Shown piece after piece: positions 54,425 to 64,000 of a stretch of 64,000 nt of DNA; the first letter of the stretch is position 1; each line of letters begins with the position of its first letter. The position numbers and the translations under genes are program-made. This DNA comes from Alphaproteobacteria bacterium (GTDB taxonomy: Bacteria; Pseudomonadota; Alphaproteobacteria; Thalassobaculales; Thalassobaculaceae), in contig JAJEAR010000027.1 in assembly GCA_022822665.1 (NCBI GenBank), forward strand, positions 62,001 to 126,000, in the 5' to 3' direction. The notes beneath the pieces were generated by a model. It made no database searches. It saw nothing but the letters and a program-made list of their open reading frames with translations, and was not told where the DNA came from.

Positions 54425-55045
54425 TCAGTCGGTCCACTCGAAGGGTGCGAAATGCCCGTTGTTGCCAAGGCCGGACATGTCGAAGTCGAGACCGAATCCG
54501 TGCAGGTGCATTTCGCTGGTCCGGGCCAGCGCCAGGCGGGAGTTGGCAGGATGTGCCGTGTTGTCGATGGTGATCGGCAGGCCGCTGCCGGTTCGTGACG
54601 CCACGCCGCTGATGGCGAACGACAGCAGCGAGCCGACCTCGCCGGTCCGGTCGAGGTCGTCGACCGAAAAGCTGAACGGCGCGAACGCGATGCCGCGGAA
54701 GTCCCCCACCAGCGCCTGCTGGATCATTGCCGGCCTGCCGCCCAGCCTGCCCTCGAGAATACGGCTGAGCGCGGCGCGCTGGGTCTCGTCGGCCTCCTCG
54801 TCGATGACGCAGGCGAAGATCCAGTTGCCGTCGGCCATCACCTTGCCCGACCGGATCACCAGCGCGAAATGCAGTCCGTCGAGCCCGACATCCCCGCAGT
54901 GACCGCTGTCGATCCGGTAGATCATCAGTGCGGTGCAGTGATCGTGCGTCACCTCGCCCTGCGGATTGGTGTAGATGCACGGGCACAGATAGTCGCAGTT
55001 GCAGCTTTCCGCGTACTCGCCCTTCAACGTCCACCCTGTGGTCAT
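54425..55045 (-). CDS. DUF1326 domain protein with CxC/CPC motif
   Basis: A 206-residue soluble protein. The N-terminal motif C15-N-C17-D-Y-L-C21-P-C23 is the DUF1326 hallmark and looks like a metal or thiol site. Later [21 protein letters not shown] and ISGVASRTG lie in beta-rich regions. ATG 55045 follows AGGACC. It heads a two-gene unit with DUF2182. The family is uncharacterised; proposed involvement in metal sensing or delivery is inference from the cysteines. Confidence 0.82.
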   Translation of the reverse strand: MTTGWTLKGEYAESCNCDYLCPCIYTNPQGEVTHDHCTALMIYRIDSGHCGDVGLDGLHFALVIRSGKVMADGNWIFACVIDEEADETQRAALSRILEGRLGGRPAMIQQALVGDFRGIAFAPFSFSVDDLDRTGEVGSLLSFAISGVASRTGSGLPITIDNTAHPANSRLALARTSEMHLHGFGLDFDMSGLGNNGHFAPFEWTD

Positions 55046-55555
55046 GGTCCTGCTCGCGTGCCGTCCGGTTACAGTCGGTCCAGTGTCTGCCGACGCGAAG
55101 TCCAAGTAAAGGGCCGGCGCCCGTTGCGTGTCCGCGTCCCCGTCTGCGACTGCGGGGGGGCTGGCTGGAACAGGAGGGCGTGGCGCCGGTGCAGGCGCCT
55201 CGCACTCATCATCCCGGGCCGGCACGACCCGGCTCCCTTCGCATCGTCCCGAGCCAGGCGTCCGCAACCGGACGGCTTGGAGGGGCTCCCGGCCCGCGCG
55301 CGGCGGCTCCCGGCGACGTTGCCGGTCCCCCGGGGTGCCGGGTTGCGAACCGGGCGTCATCGACAGGATACAACCTCCCGGAAATTCGCCCGTCCCGGAA
55401 CGGGAGGGTGCGCGTGCCGGGCGGGTCACCGGCAGGACTGTTGCCGGAATGACATCGCCGGCGCCGTGCGTTCGGCACCCGCGGGGCACTCCTCGGATTC
55501 AGCGGCTCCTGCGGCTACACTCGGCTCGTTTGGGACGGGTCATTGGCGGAGCTTC
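55046..55555 (+). other. Divergent intergenic region before hutH
   Basis: 510 bases between divergent DUF1326 and hutH. The frame of hutH stays open far upstream but without homology. No promoter consensus, HutC-type operator or RNA element was recognised. Confidence 0.5.
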
Positions 55556-57094
55556 ATGACACCGCTCACACTCATGCCCGGCAGCACGTCGCTGAGAACG
55601 CTGGAGGCGATCTACCGCGACGGGTGCGCCGCCCGGCTGAGCCCTTCCTGCCGCGACGCCATGGAGAACTCCGCCGCGCGTATCGCTGCCGCCGCCGCCG
55701 GCACGGACGCCGTCTACGGCGTGAACACCGGTTTCGGCAAGCTCGCCAACGTGAAGATCGACGCTGCCGACACGGCCACGCTGCAGCGCAACCTGATCCT
55801 GAGCCACGCCTGCGGTGTCGGCGCGCCGGTGCCGCGCGCCATCGTGCGGTTGATGATGGCACTGAAGCTCCTGTCCTTCGGAAGGGGTGCGTCCGGGGTT
55901 CGTTGGCCACTGGTCGAGTTGCTGGAGGGGATGCTGGCCAGGGACGTCACACCGGTCGTGCCCGAACAGGGATCGGTGGGTGCGTCGGGTGATCTCGCAC
56001 CGCTTGCCCACATGACGGCGGTGATGATCGGTGCGGGCGAGGCGGAGTACGGGGGCGAGACGCTTCCCGGAGCCCAGGCCCTGTCCCGCGCGGGGCTGGC
56101 GCCGGTGGTGCTGGGTGCGAAGGAGGGACTCGCCTGCATCAACGGCACGCAGTTTTCCACGGCGTTCGCGCTTGTCGGACTGTTCGGCGCCTGGCGGGCG
56201 GCCCAGAACTCGCTGGTGATATCCGCCGTCTCGACCGATGCGATCATGGGTTCGACCGCGCCCCTGCAGCCCGAGATCCACGCCCTGCGCGGCCATCGGG
56301 GCCAGATCGAGGCCGCGTCGGTGATGAGGGCGCTGCTGATCGGTTCGGCAATCCGCGAAAGTCATCGCGAAGACGACAGCCGCGTGCAGGATCCCTACTG
56401 CATCCGTTGTCAGCCCCAGGTGACCGGGGCCGCCATGGACATCCTGCGCCACGCAGCGCGCACGCTCGAGATCGAGGCCAATGCGGCGACCGACAACCCG
56501 CTGGTCCTGCCACAGGCGGACCTGATCGTGTCAGGCGGGAATTTCCATGCGGAACCCGTCGGCATTGCCGCCGACATCATCGCGCTGGCGGTGGCTGAAA
56601 TCGGCTCGATTGCCCAGCGGCGGATCGCGCTGATGGTGGATCCGGTGCTGAGTTACGACCTGCCGCCGTTTCTCACTCCCGATCCGGGTCTCAATTCCGG
56701 GCTGATGATCGCGGAGGTGACCTCCGCGGCGCTGATGAGCGAGAACAAGCACCTGGCAAACCCGTGCGTGACCGACAGCACGCCGACTTCCGCGAACCAG
56801 GAAGACCACGTGTCGATGTCTGCTCACGGCGCCCGCCGCCTCTGCCGCATGGTGGAGAACCTGGATCACATACTCGGGATCGAACTGCTGTGCGCCGCAG
56901 CGGGCGTGGAACATCGCGCCCCGGTCGAAACCAGTGATCCCCTGCAGAGGGTGATCGCGAGACTGCGGGCGGTGATCCCGCCCCTGGCCGGGGACCGCTA
57001 CATGGCGCCGGAGCTGGCGAGCGCCAGGGAACTGGTCAGCGCGGGGGCGTTCATCGAGGGTCTGCGGCTTCCGGTACTGGACGGTGTCCGATGA
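55556..57094 (+). CDS. hutH: Histidine ammonia-lyase
   Basis: A 512-residue enzyme that deaminates histidine to trans-urocanate. The MIO electrophile forms from A143-S144-G145 in [14 protein letters not shown]. Tyr in [10 protein letters not shown] and the [20 protein letters not shown] block are characteristic of HutH. ATG 55556 has GGAG five bases upstream; longer upstream frames have no homology. Followed by hutU after 219 bases. Full length (family about 505-515). Confidence 0.95.
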   Translation: MTPLTLMPGSTSLRTLEAIYRDGCAARLSPSCRDAMENSAARIAAAAAGTDAVYGVNTGFGKLANVKIDAADTATLQRNLILSHACGVGAPVPRAIVRLMMALKLLSFGRGASGVRWPLVELLEGMLARDVTPVVPEQGSVGASGDLAPLAHMTAVMIGAGEAEYGGETLPGAQALSRAGLAPVVLGAKEGLACINGTQFSTAFALVGLFGAWRAAQNSLVISAVSTDAIMGSTAPLQPEIHALRGHRGQIEAASVMRALLIGSAIRESHREDDSRVQDPYCIRCQPQVTGAAMDILRHAARTLEIEANAATDNPLVLPQADLIVSGGNFHAEPVGIAADIIALAVAEIGSIAQRRIALMVDPVLSYDLPPFLTPDPGLNSGLMIAEVTSAALMSENKHLANPCVTDSTPTSANQEDHVSMSAHGARRLCRMVENLDHILGIELLCAAAGVEHRAPVETSDPLQRVIARLRAVIPPLAGDRYMAPELASARELVSAGAFIEGLRLPVLDGVR

Positions 57095-57313
57095 GTGCGG
57101 CCGGGGCGGCGGTTGCCCCGTTCCGGGCCGGCTACGGAACCCGGTCGAACCGCGTGGTGCCCGCAAGGATCGATGCCGGCGGGAGAAATCCGTCCGGTTC
57201 CGCCGGCACGGCGGGACACCGGACACGCGAACCGGAACCGTTCCGCTGCCCGTAGCACACCGCCGGCCCCGAAGCGCCGGTGTGACCGGCGCCGAACCTG
57301 GAGGACCGAGACC

Positions 57314-58987
<1,674 letters not shown>

Positions 58988-59252
58988 GCCTGTGCGCCGC
59001 TGCACCCGGGAATTCGTGATCCGTCCGCCGGCCATGCGGAAACCGGGTGCGAATTCGCGCAGGCGTGTCTCGCCGGCGGGCGCCGGAAGGGTGCGTCCCC
59101 GGTTGCCGGCGTTGATCGACAGGGCGCAGCAGGTAAGGAGCGGTGTCGCGAAGCGATGCCGGACCACGCCGGGCGCATGGAAGTAGCCCGCGGCACCGGG
59201 GCCAGGATCGACCCGCGCCGCCCGGCATGTCCTGACGCCGGCGTCCCGCTGT

Positions 59253-61664
59253 TCAGCCCCTGAGGCGGAGGTTGTCGGGATCGTAGACCGGATCCTGCAC
59301 GATGGTCGCGTCATGGCACCGCAGCAGGATCTGCACCTGCAGGGTGTTCCCGATGCGGGCATGTTCGCTGTCGATCCAGCCGACCGCCAGCATCCTGCCC
59401 GTGCGCCATCCCATGCCGCCGGACGTGACGTAGCCGACCGGCCTGTCGCCCGCCAGGACGGGTTCCGTTCCCCAGCAGGGCGGTGCCGCCGCGTCCACGT
59501 CAAGCGTGACGAAACGCTTTTCGGGCGCCTGCCCTCTCACCGCATCGACGGCACTGCGGCCGACGTAGTCCTTTTGCGTGGAGCAGAGCCACTCCAGGCC
59601 GGCCGCCCCTGGTGTCACCTCGGTCGTGAGTTCTGCGCCCCAGCTGCGGTATCCCTTTTCCAGGCGCATCATGCCCAGTGCGCGGCTTCCGACCAGTACG
59701 AGGTCATGGCGCCGTCCGCACTCCACCAGCACATCGAACAGCGCCTTCTGGCCGGCCATCGGGCAATGCAGTTCCCATCCGAGCTCTCCGGTGTATGACA
59801 CCCGCAGGGCCCGGCAGGCGGTGCGCCCCACCTCCACGTTCTTCGATGCCATGAACGGGAAATCGTCGAAGGCTCCTCCCGACAGCGCGTTCAGAAGCGC
59901 CCTGCTGTTGGGTCCGGCGACGCCGATGGCCGCCACCTGTCCGGTGACATCGTCGATGCGGACATCGAACCCCGCGGACAGTTCCGCGAGCCACCTGCGA
60001 TAGAAGCCGACGCCCGACGTCGGGCCGACCAGGTAGAACCCGTCGCCGCCCTGGTTGTCGATCACGACGTCGCCGATGATGCCGCCGCGTTCGGTCAGCA
60101 ACAGCGACAACCCGGCCCTGTCCGGCCGGTCCGGCAGCCGGGCGGACGCAGCGTGCTCGAGAAACACCGTCGCGTCGGTGCCCGTGACCCGGAACTTTGC
60201 GTAGGTGGACATCTCGGTCAGGCCGCAGCCGGCGGCCATGCCCCGCGCTTCCGTGCCGACATGCGCCCACCAGTTGGGACGCCGGAAATCGGGCTCGTCG
60301 CGTGGTGCTACTCCCTCCGGTGCGTACCAGAGCGGGCGCTCCCAGCCGCAGGCCTCGCCCATGACCGCTCCGCGCGCCAGGAGATCGGCGTAGACCGGTG
60401 TGGTCATGAGCGGGCGGCCGGACGCATGTTCGAGACCGGGATAGATCAGCTCGTAGCGAAGCGGCAGGATCTCGTGGGTCCGCTCCCGGGCGAATTCCCG
60501 CGTTGTCCAGTCTCCGAAGCGCGCGACGTCGATGAAGTGCAGGTCGCATCCCGGCTGGCCCTCGAGGATCCACTGGCTCATCGCCAGTCCGATACCGCCG
60601 GCCTGCGCGATACCTCCGAGGAACCCGCACGCGACAAAGAAGCCGGGGACACCCGGCATCGGCCCGACAATCGGCCGGCCGTCGGGGGCGAAGCTGATGG
60701 CGCCGTTCACGACCCGCCTGATGCCCGCAGTCCCGAGCGCGGGAACCCGGCGATACATCGCGGCCAGGCTTTCCTCCAGCCGGTCCAGGTCGTTTCCGAA
60801 GAGTTCCTCGCCGAATGACCAGGGAGCGGTTCCTCCGCCCCAGGCCGCCCGGCAGTCCCGCTCCCAGGGCCCGAGCAGCAGTCCCTGTCCTTCCTGGCGC
60901 AGGTAGAACTGGCTGTCCACGTCCCGGATCATCGGCAACTCGTGCTCCAGCGCCTCGATGGCGGGCAGCGGTTCGGTCACCAGGTACTGGTGTTCCATGT
61001 TGGTGACCGGAACTGTCGTTCCGATCATTTCCGCGACCTCCCGCGCCCAGAAGCCGGCACAGTTGACGACGACCTCGCATTCGAAGACCTCGTCGCCCGC
61101 CGTCAACCGCCAGTGTCCGGAACGCAGGCGCTCGATGGCGTCAACCCGGGTGTCGAGCCGTATCGCGCCGCCGCGCCTGCGCGCTCCCGCCGCGAGTCCC
61201 ATGGTGACCGAATACGGGTCGACGTAGCCTTCCTCGGGGTCCCAGGCGCCACCGACGAGATCCGACACGTCGAGCAGCGGCCACCTCGACCGTATCTCCG
61301 CCGGCGTGACGAGTTCGTACTCGATCCCGATCCCCCGGAACTTCCCGGCCAGGTATCTGAACTCCTCCATCCGCTCTCGGGTGCGCGCCAGGAAGAAACC
61401 GCCAACCACGTGCGAGTGGACCGGTTGCCCGACCTCTTCTTCCAGTGAGTCATACAGCCGCAGCGAATAGGCCTGAAGCGCGGACAGATTGGCGTGGGCC
61501 GACTGGGTGTGGACATTCCCGGCCGCGTGCCAGGTTGCGCCCGACGTCAGTTTGCGGCGCTCCAGCAGCAGGATGTCCTGCTCGCCGGCCGCGGCCAGGT
61601 GATAGAGGATCGACACCCCGACCACGCCGCCGCCGATGATCACGATGCGTACTGCCGTTGTCAT
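59253..61664 (-). CDS. FAD-dependent dimethylglycine/sarcosine dehydrogenase-like protein with GcvT domain
   Basis: An 803-residue two-domain protein. The N-terminal DAO domain has GGGVVG at 11-16 and LTSGATWHAAG, where H46 is the expected covalent FAD attachment residue. The C-terminal half (~420-800) is a GcvT-type folate domain: GITRAEF is replaced here by MMRLEKGYRSWGAELTTEVTP, with the terminal DPVYDPDNLRLRG. It likely oxidises an N-methylated amino acid, passing formaldehyde to tetrahydrofolate. ATG 61664 is preferred over GTG 61679. It faces the sulfatase divergently. Confidence 0.87.
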   Translation of the reverse strand: MTTAVRIVIIGGGVVGVSILYHLAAAGEQDILLLERRKLTSGATWHAAGNVHTQSAHANLSALQAYSLRLYDSLEEEVGQPVHSHVVGGFFLARTRERMEEFRYLAGKFRGIGIEYELVTPAEIRSRWPLLDVSDLVGGAWDPEEGYVDPYSVTMGLAAGARRRGGAIRLDTRVDAIERLRSGHWRLTAGDEVFECEVVVNCAGFWAREVAEMIGTTVPVTNMEHQYLVTEPLPAIEALEHELPMIRDVDSQFYLRQEGQGLLLGPWERDCRAAWGGGTAPWSFGEELFGNDLDRLEESLAAMYRRVPALGTAGIRRVVNGAISFAPDGRPIVGPMPGVPGFFVACGFLGGIAQAGGIGLAMSQWILEGQPGCDLHFIDVARFGDWTTREFARERTHEILPLRYELIYPGLEHASGRPLMTTPVYADLLARGAVMGEACGWERPLWYAPEGVAPRDEPDFRRPNWWAHVGTEARGMAAGCGLTEMSTYAKFRVTGTDATVFLEHAASARLPDRPDRAGLSLLLTERGGIIGDVVIDNQGGDGFYLVGPTSGVGFYRRWLAELSAGFDVRIDDVTGQVAAIGVAGPNSRALLNALSGGAFDDFPFMASKNVEVGRTACRALRVSYTGELGWELHCPMAGQKALFDVLVECGRRHDLVLVGSRALGMMRLEKGYRSWGAELTTEVTPGAAGLEWLCSTQKDYVGRSAVDAVRGQAPEKRFVTLDVDAAAPPCWGTEPVLAGDRPVGYVTSGGMGWRTGRMLAVGWIDSEHARIGNTLQVQILLRCHDATIVQDPVYDPDNLRLRG

Positions 61665-61964
61665 GCGGGTATTCTCCACCTCTCACCCGCGCACCGTGCC
61701 CTCGGCCATGCCGGGTGTCCACAGGCAGCACGGGCGGAGCCGGCACCCGGCATCGATCTGCACCGGAACGGCGCATGCAGCACATCTGTCGGGGTGAAGA
61801 ACGGCATGGTTCCCGGACCGGGCCGGCGGCTCCGCCCCGCCGCCGACGGCGGGACACCGCCGGGGCGCAGGCGCTTGTGTCTGGCCGCCTGTCTGGGCAA
61901 TGGTATGCCCCGCGCGGTCGGGCAGATGATCCGGCCGCCCGGCAACCGGTGCGAGGGAGCAGCA
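61665..61964. other. Shared divergent promoter region
   Basis: 300 bases between the divergent flavoprotein and sulfatase genes. No -35/-10 pair or operator was clearly recognised. Confidence 0.45.
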
Positions 61965-63419
61965 ATGACACCGAAGAACCTGGTGTTCATCATGTCGGAT
62001 GAGCACAACTCGGCCTTCATGGGAACTGTCGGCCACTCCGTGGTCAGGACCCCGAACATGGACCGGCTCGCCGCATCGGGCACCCTGTTTGCGAATGCCT
62101 ACACCAACTGCCCGATCTGCGTGCCGGCGCGGGCGAGCTTCGCGACCGGCCGGTACGTCCATGACTGCGGCTACTGGGACAATGCCGATCCCTACGACGG
62201 TGCCATCCCGGGCTGGGGGCACCGGCTGATCGACCAGGGGCACCGGGTTACCTCGATCGGCAAGCTCCACTACCGCGACAGCAGCGACGACAACGGTTTC
62301 GACGAGGAACTCATTCCGCTGCACGTGGTCGACGGCCTGGGAGACCTGGCCGGACTGATCCGCGAGGACATGCCCGAGCGCAAGGCCGCCGCCCGGTTCG
62401 CCCGGGATGTCGGGCGCGGCGAGTCGACCTACACCAACTATGACCGGAGCATTGCCGCGGAGGCGGTCCGCTGGCTCACCGAGGAAGCGCCGCGCCATCG
62501 CGACCGGCCGTGGGTGCTGTTCGTCTCGTTCGTCTGTCCGCATTTTCCGCTGATCGCGCCGCCGGAGTTCTACGACCTCTACCCCGAGGCCGACATCCCG
62601 TGGCCGGCGCTCTACGCGCGCGACGAACGCCCGGACCATCCCTACTACGCAGCACTGCGCCAGGCGATGAACTACGACGCGTATTTCGACGAGGACCGGG
62701 TTCGCAAGGCGGTTGCCGGCTATCTCGGACTGTGCAGCTTCCTCGACCACAACGTCGGACTGGTGCTGGACGGGATCGAACGGGCCGGCCTGGCGGGAGA
62801 CACCCGGGTCATCTACACCTCCGATCACGGCGAGGCGCTGGGCCAGCGGGGCCTGTGGGGCAAGTCGACCATGTTCGAGGAATCGGCCGCGGTCCCGCTC
62901 ATCATGGCCGGCCCGGGGATCGAGGCTGGCCGCAGGGTCAACACCCTGGTCAGCCTGGTTGACTGTCATCCCACCATCATCGATGCGGTCGGCGGCGAGC
63001 GGCATCCCGATGACGCCGACCTGCCCGGAAGTTCGCTGTTCGACATCGCCGGCGGCGCCGAACCGGACAGGGTGGTGTTCTCCGAGTACCATGCCGCGGC
63101 CTCGGTCGCTGCGAACTACATGGTGCGCGAGGGTCGCTTCAAGCTGGTGTACTTTCACGGCATGGAACCCGAACTGTTCGATCTCGAGGCGGATCCGGGC
63201 GAGTGCCGCAACCTTGCCGGCGACCCGGACCATGCCGATGTCAGGGCCCGTCTCGAAGCGCGGTTGCGCGAGGTCTGCGATCCCGGGGAGGTCGACCGCC
63301 GGGCCCGGGCCGACCAGGCCAGGACCCTGGAGAAGCACGGCGGGCGCGAGGCGGTACTGCAACGGGGCGACTTCGGCTATTCGCCCGCCCCGGGACAGAC
63401 GCCGGAATTCGCGGCCTGA
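61965..63419 (+). CDS. Type I sulfatase (choline-sulfatase-like)
   Basis: A 484-residue hydrolase. The formylglycine motif is C52-V-P-A-R56 in CPICVPARASFATG. Metal ligands appear at VFIMSDEHN and in IYTSDHGEALGQRGLWGKST. The C-terminal RADQARTLEKHGGREAVLQRG tail is shared with choline-sulfatase-like proteins. No signal peptide, so it acts in the cytoplasm on an imported ester. ATG 61965 has GAGGGAG. Followed 3 bases later by tctB, so the transporter may import its substrate. Needs a formylglycine-generating enzyme, not found here. Confidence 0.88.
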   Translation: MTPKNLVFIMSDEHNSAFMGTVGHSVVRTPNMDRLAASGTLFANAYTNCPICVPARASFATGRYVHDCGYWDNADPYDGAIPGWGHRLIDQGHRVTSIGKLHYRDSSDDNGFDEELIPLHVVDGLGDLAGLIREDMPERKAAARFARDVGRGESTYTNYDRSIAAEAVRWLTEEAPRHRDRPWVLFVSFVCPHFPLIAPPEFYDLYPEADIPWPALYARDERPDHPYYAALRQAMNYDAYFDEDRVRKAVAGYLGLCSFLDHNVGLVLDGIERAGLAGDTRVIYTSDHGEALGQRGLWGKSTMFEESAAVPLIMAGPGIEAGRRVNTLVSLVDCHPTIIDAVGGERHPDDADLPGSSLFDIAGGAEPDRVVFSEYHAAASVAANYMVREGRFKLVYFHGMEPELFDLEADPGECRNLAGDPDHADVRARLEARLREVCDPGEVDRRARADQARTLEKHGGREAVLQRGDFGYSPAPGQTPEFAA

Positions 63420-63422
63420 CCG

Positions 63423-63977
63423 GTGGCGGACCCAGGCGTCCGGGAGGCGGTGAGGGACCTCGCGCTGGTCGCGGCACTGGCCGCGATCGGCGTCGGCGGT
63501 TTCCTGTTCGTCAATCCGTCCGCAACCGAGGTCGTTACCGGACCGGGCGGGCTGACACGGCACAGCCTGCCCTTCATCTACTCGGGCCTGCTGCTGTTCC
63601 TCGTCGCCCTGCTCGGAGTCTCGGCCTTTCGCCGGCTGCGGCGCGTGCCCGCGTCCGCGGTGAGCGAGGCATCCGGCGATCGCCGCGAGACCATGCGCAC
63701 GGTGGTCCGCAGGGTCCTGTGCGTGGCCTGCATCCTGCTCTACGCGCTCGGAATCGAGACGGTGGGCTTTGCGATTTCGACACCGCTGCTGCTGTTCGCG
63801 ATGCTCCGGATCCTCGGTCGCCGGCACCTCGGCCACAACCTGGTCCTGGCGCTGGTCGGCGGCCTGCTGCTGTGGATCCTGTTCGTCGGCGTGCTCAAGC
63901 TGCCGATGACCGGGCTCCTCTGGGATCCCGTGACGCCGGTGCTCAATGATCTCTACCGGCTCACGGGTGCGCGCTGA
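63423..63977 (+). CDS. tctB: TctB-family small permease
   Basis: A 184-residue four-span protein. TctB profile: span at ~10-30, a loop with GPGGLTRHSLPFIYSGLLLF, then a hydrophobic pair and the terminal LLWILFVGVLKLPM. GTG 63423 starts 3 bases after the sulfatase stop. It overlaps the following tctA start (TGATG). The binding-protein gene is not visible and may be downstream of the window. Confidence 0.8.
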   Translation: MADPGVREAVRDLALVAALAAIGVGGFLFVNPSATEVVTGPGGLTRHSLPFIYSGLLLFLVALLGVSAFRRLRRVPASAVSEASGDRRETMRTVVRRVLCVACILLYALGIETVGFAISTPLLLFAMLRILGRRHLGHNLVLALVGGLLLWILFVGVLKLPMTGLLWDPVTPVLNDLYRLTGAR

Positions 63978-64000
63978 TGGTTGACGGCCTGCTCGAGGCA
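63977..64000 (+). CDS. tctA: TctA-family large permease, 5' end only
   Basis: ATG 63977 overlaps the tctB stop (TGATG). The visible eight residues MVDGLLEA match the usual TctA beginning. The rest lies outside the window; assignment is mainly from gene order. Confidence 0.55.

Noticed and set aside
54869..55555. Upstream extension of the hutH frame
   Set aside because: No similarity to HutH; crosses DUF1326 antisense. The ATG at 55556 has GGAG and starts the family sequence.

Overview
The window is GC-rich chromosomal DNA that reads as an alphaproteobacterium. The evidence is a mmcB homologue divergent from dnaG-rpoD, DUF3126 and a DUF1326/DUF2182 pair, an addB-then-addA gene order, and many solute-binding-protein transporters (Liv ABC, TRAP, two TctCBA-type systems, BCCT). 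A Rhodospirillales-like, host-associated or marine heterotroph would fit, but that is inference. No rRNA, no credible tRNA, no CRISPR array and no intact insertion sequence was found.

Layout. 0-3.7 kb: the end of an AddB-like nuclease gene overlapping a complete AddA-like helicase-nuclease. 3.8-4.3 kb: an IS1182-type transposase relic. 4.3-10.7 kb: DUF3047 protein, DapA-superfamily lyase, TauD/TfdA dioxygenase, GMP synthase, tandem-DUF3126 protein and nucleoside hydrolase. 10.7-13.5 kb: minus-strand operon of an SDR and both E1 subunits of a 2-oxoacid/acetoin-type dehydrogenase. 13.6-14.4 kb: a CcdA antitoxin with a frameshifted ccdB behind it and a small zinc-ribbon membrane protein. 14.8-22 kb: a PLP enzyme, then a Liv-type ABC operon ending in a 3-hydroxyisobutyrate-dehydrogenase-like gene. 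22.7-25.5 kb: large alpha/beta hydrolase and a divergent enoyl-CoA hydratase. 25.5-29.9 kb: mmcB and the dnaG-rpoD operon, with a LexA-type box (GTTC-N7-GTTC) over the mmcB start. 30.5-32.1 kb: a DHA2 MFS transporter.

32.6-38.4 kb is an accessory patch of remnants and toxin-antitoxin genes. It holds an ISAs1-type relic, an intact AbiE pair behind an almost perfect sigma-70 promoter, a Phd antitoxin with a broken PemK-like toxin remnant, a frameshifted dienelactone hydrolase, an 18-bp inverted repeat, a TauE-like exporter, an IS701-type relic, a VapBC/FitAB pair and paired palindromes.

38.8-64 kb is catabolic: hydantoinase/oxoprolinase-type hyuA-hyuB facing a TRAP operon, a BCCT carrier, tctCBA followed by a thiamine-diphosphate decarboxylase/synthase-type enzyme, the DUF1326-DUF2182 pair, hutH-hutU, a dimethylglycine/sarcosine-dehydrogenase-like flavoprotein, and a divergent sulfatase followed by tctB and the start of tctA. 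Together these genes suggest scavenging of amino acids, betaine-type methylamines, sulfate esters and carboxylates. A strong hairpin lies between the binding-protein gene and the permease genes in all three complete binding-protein transporter operons. The most noteworthy signals are the LexA box, two antitoxins kept beside decayed toxins, the AbiE promoter, the cysteine-rich DUF1326/DUF2182 pair and the DapA-like enzyme with Phe at the catalytic Tyr position.
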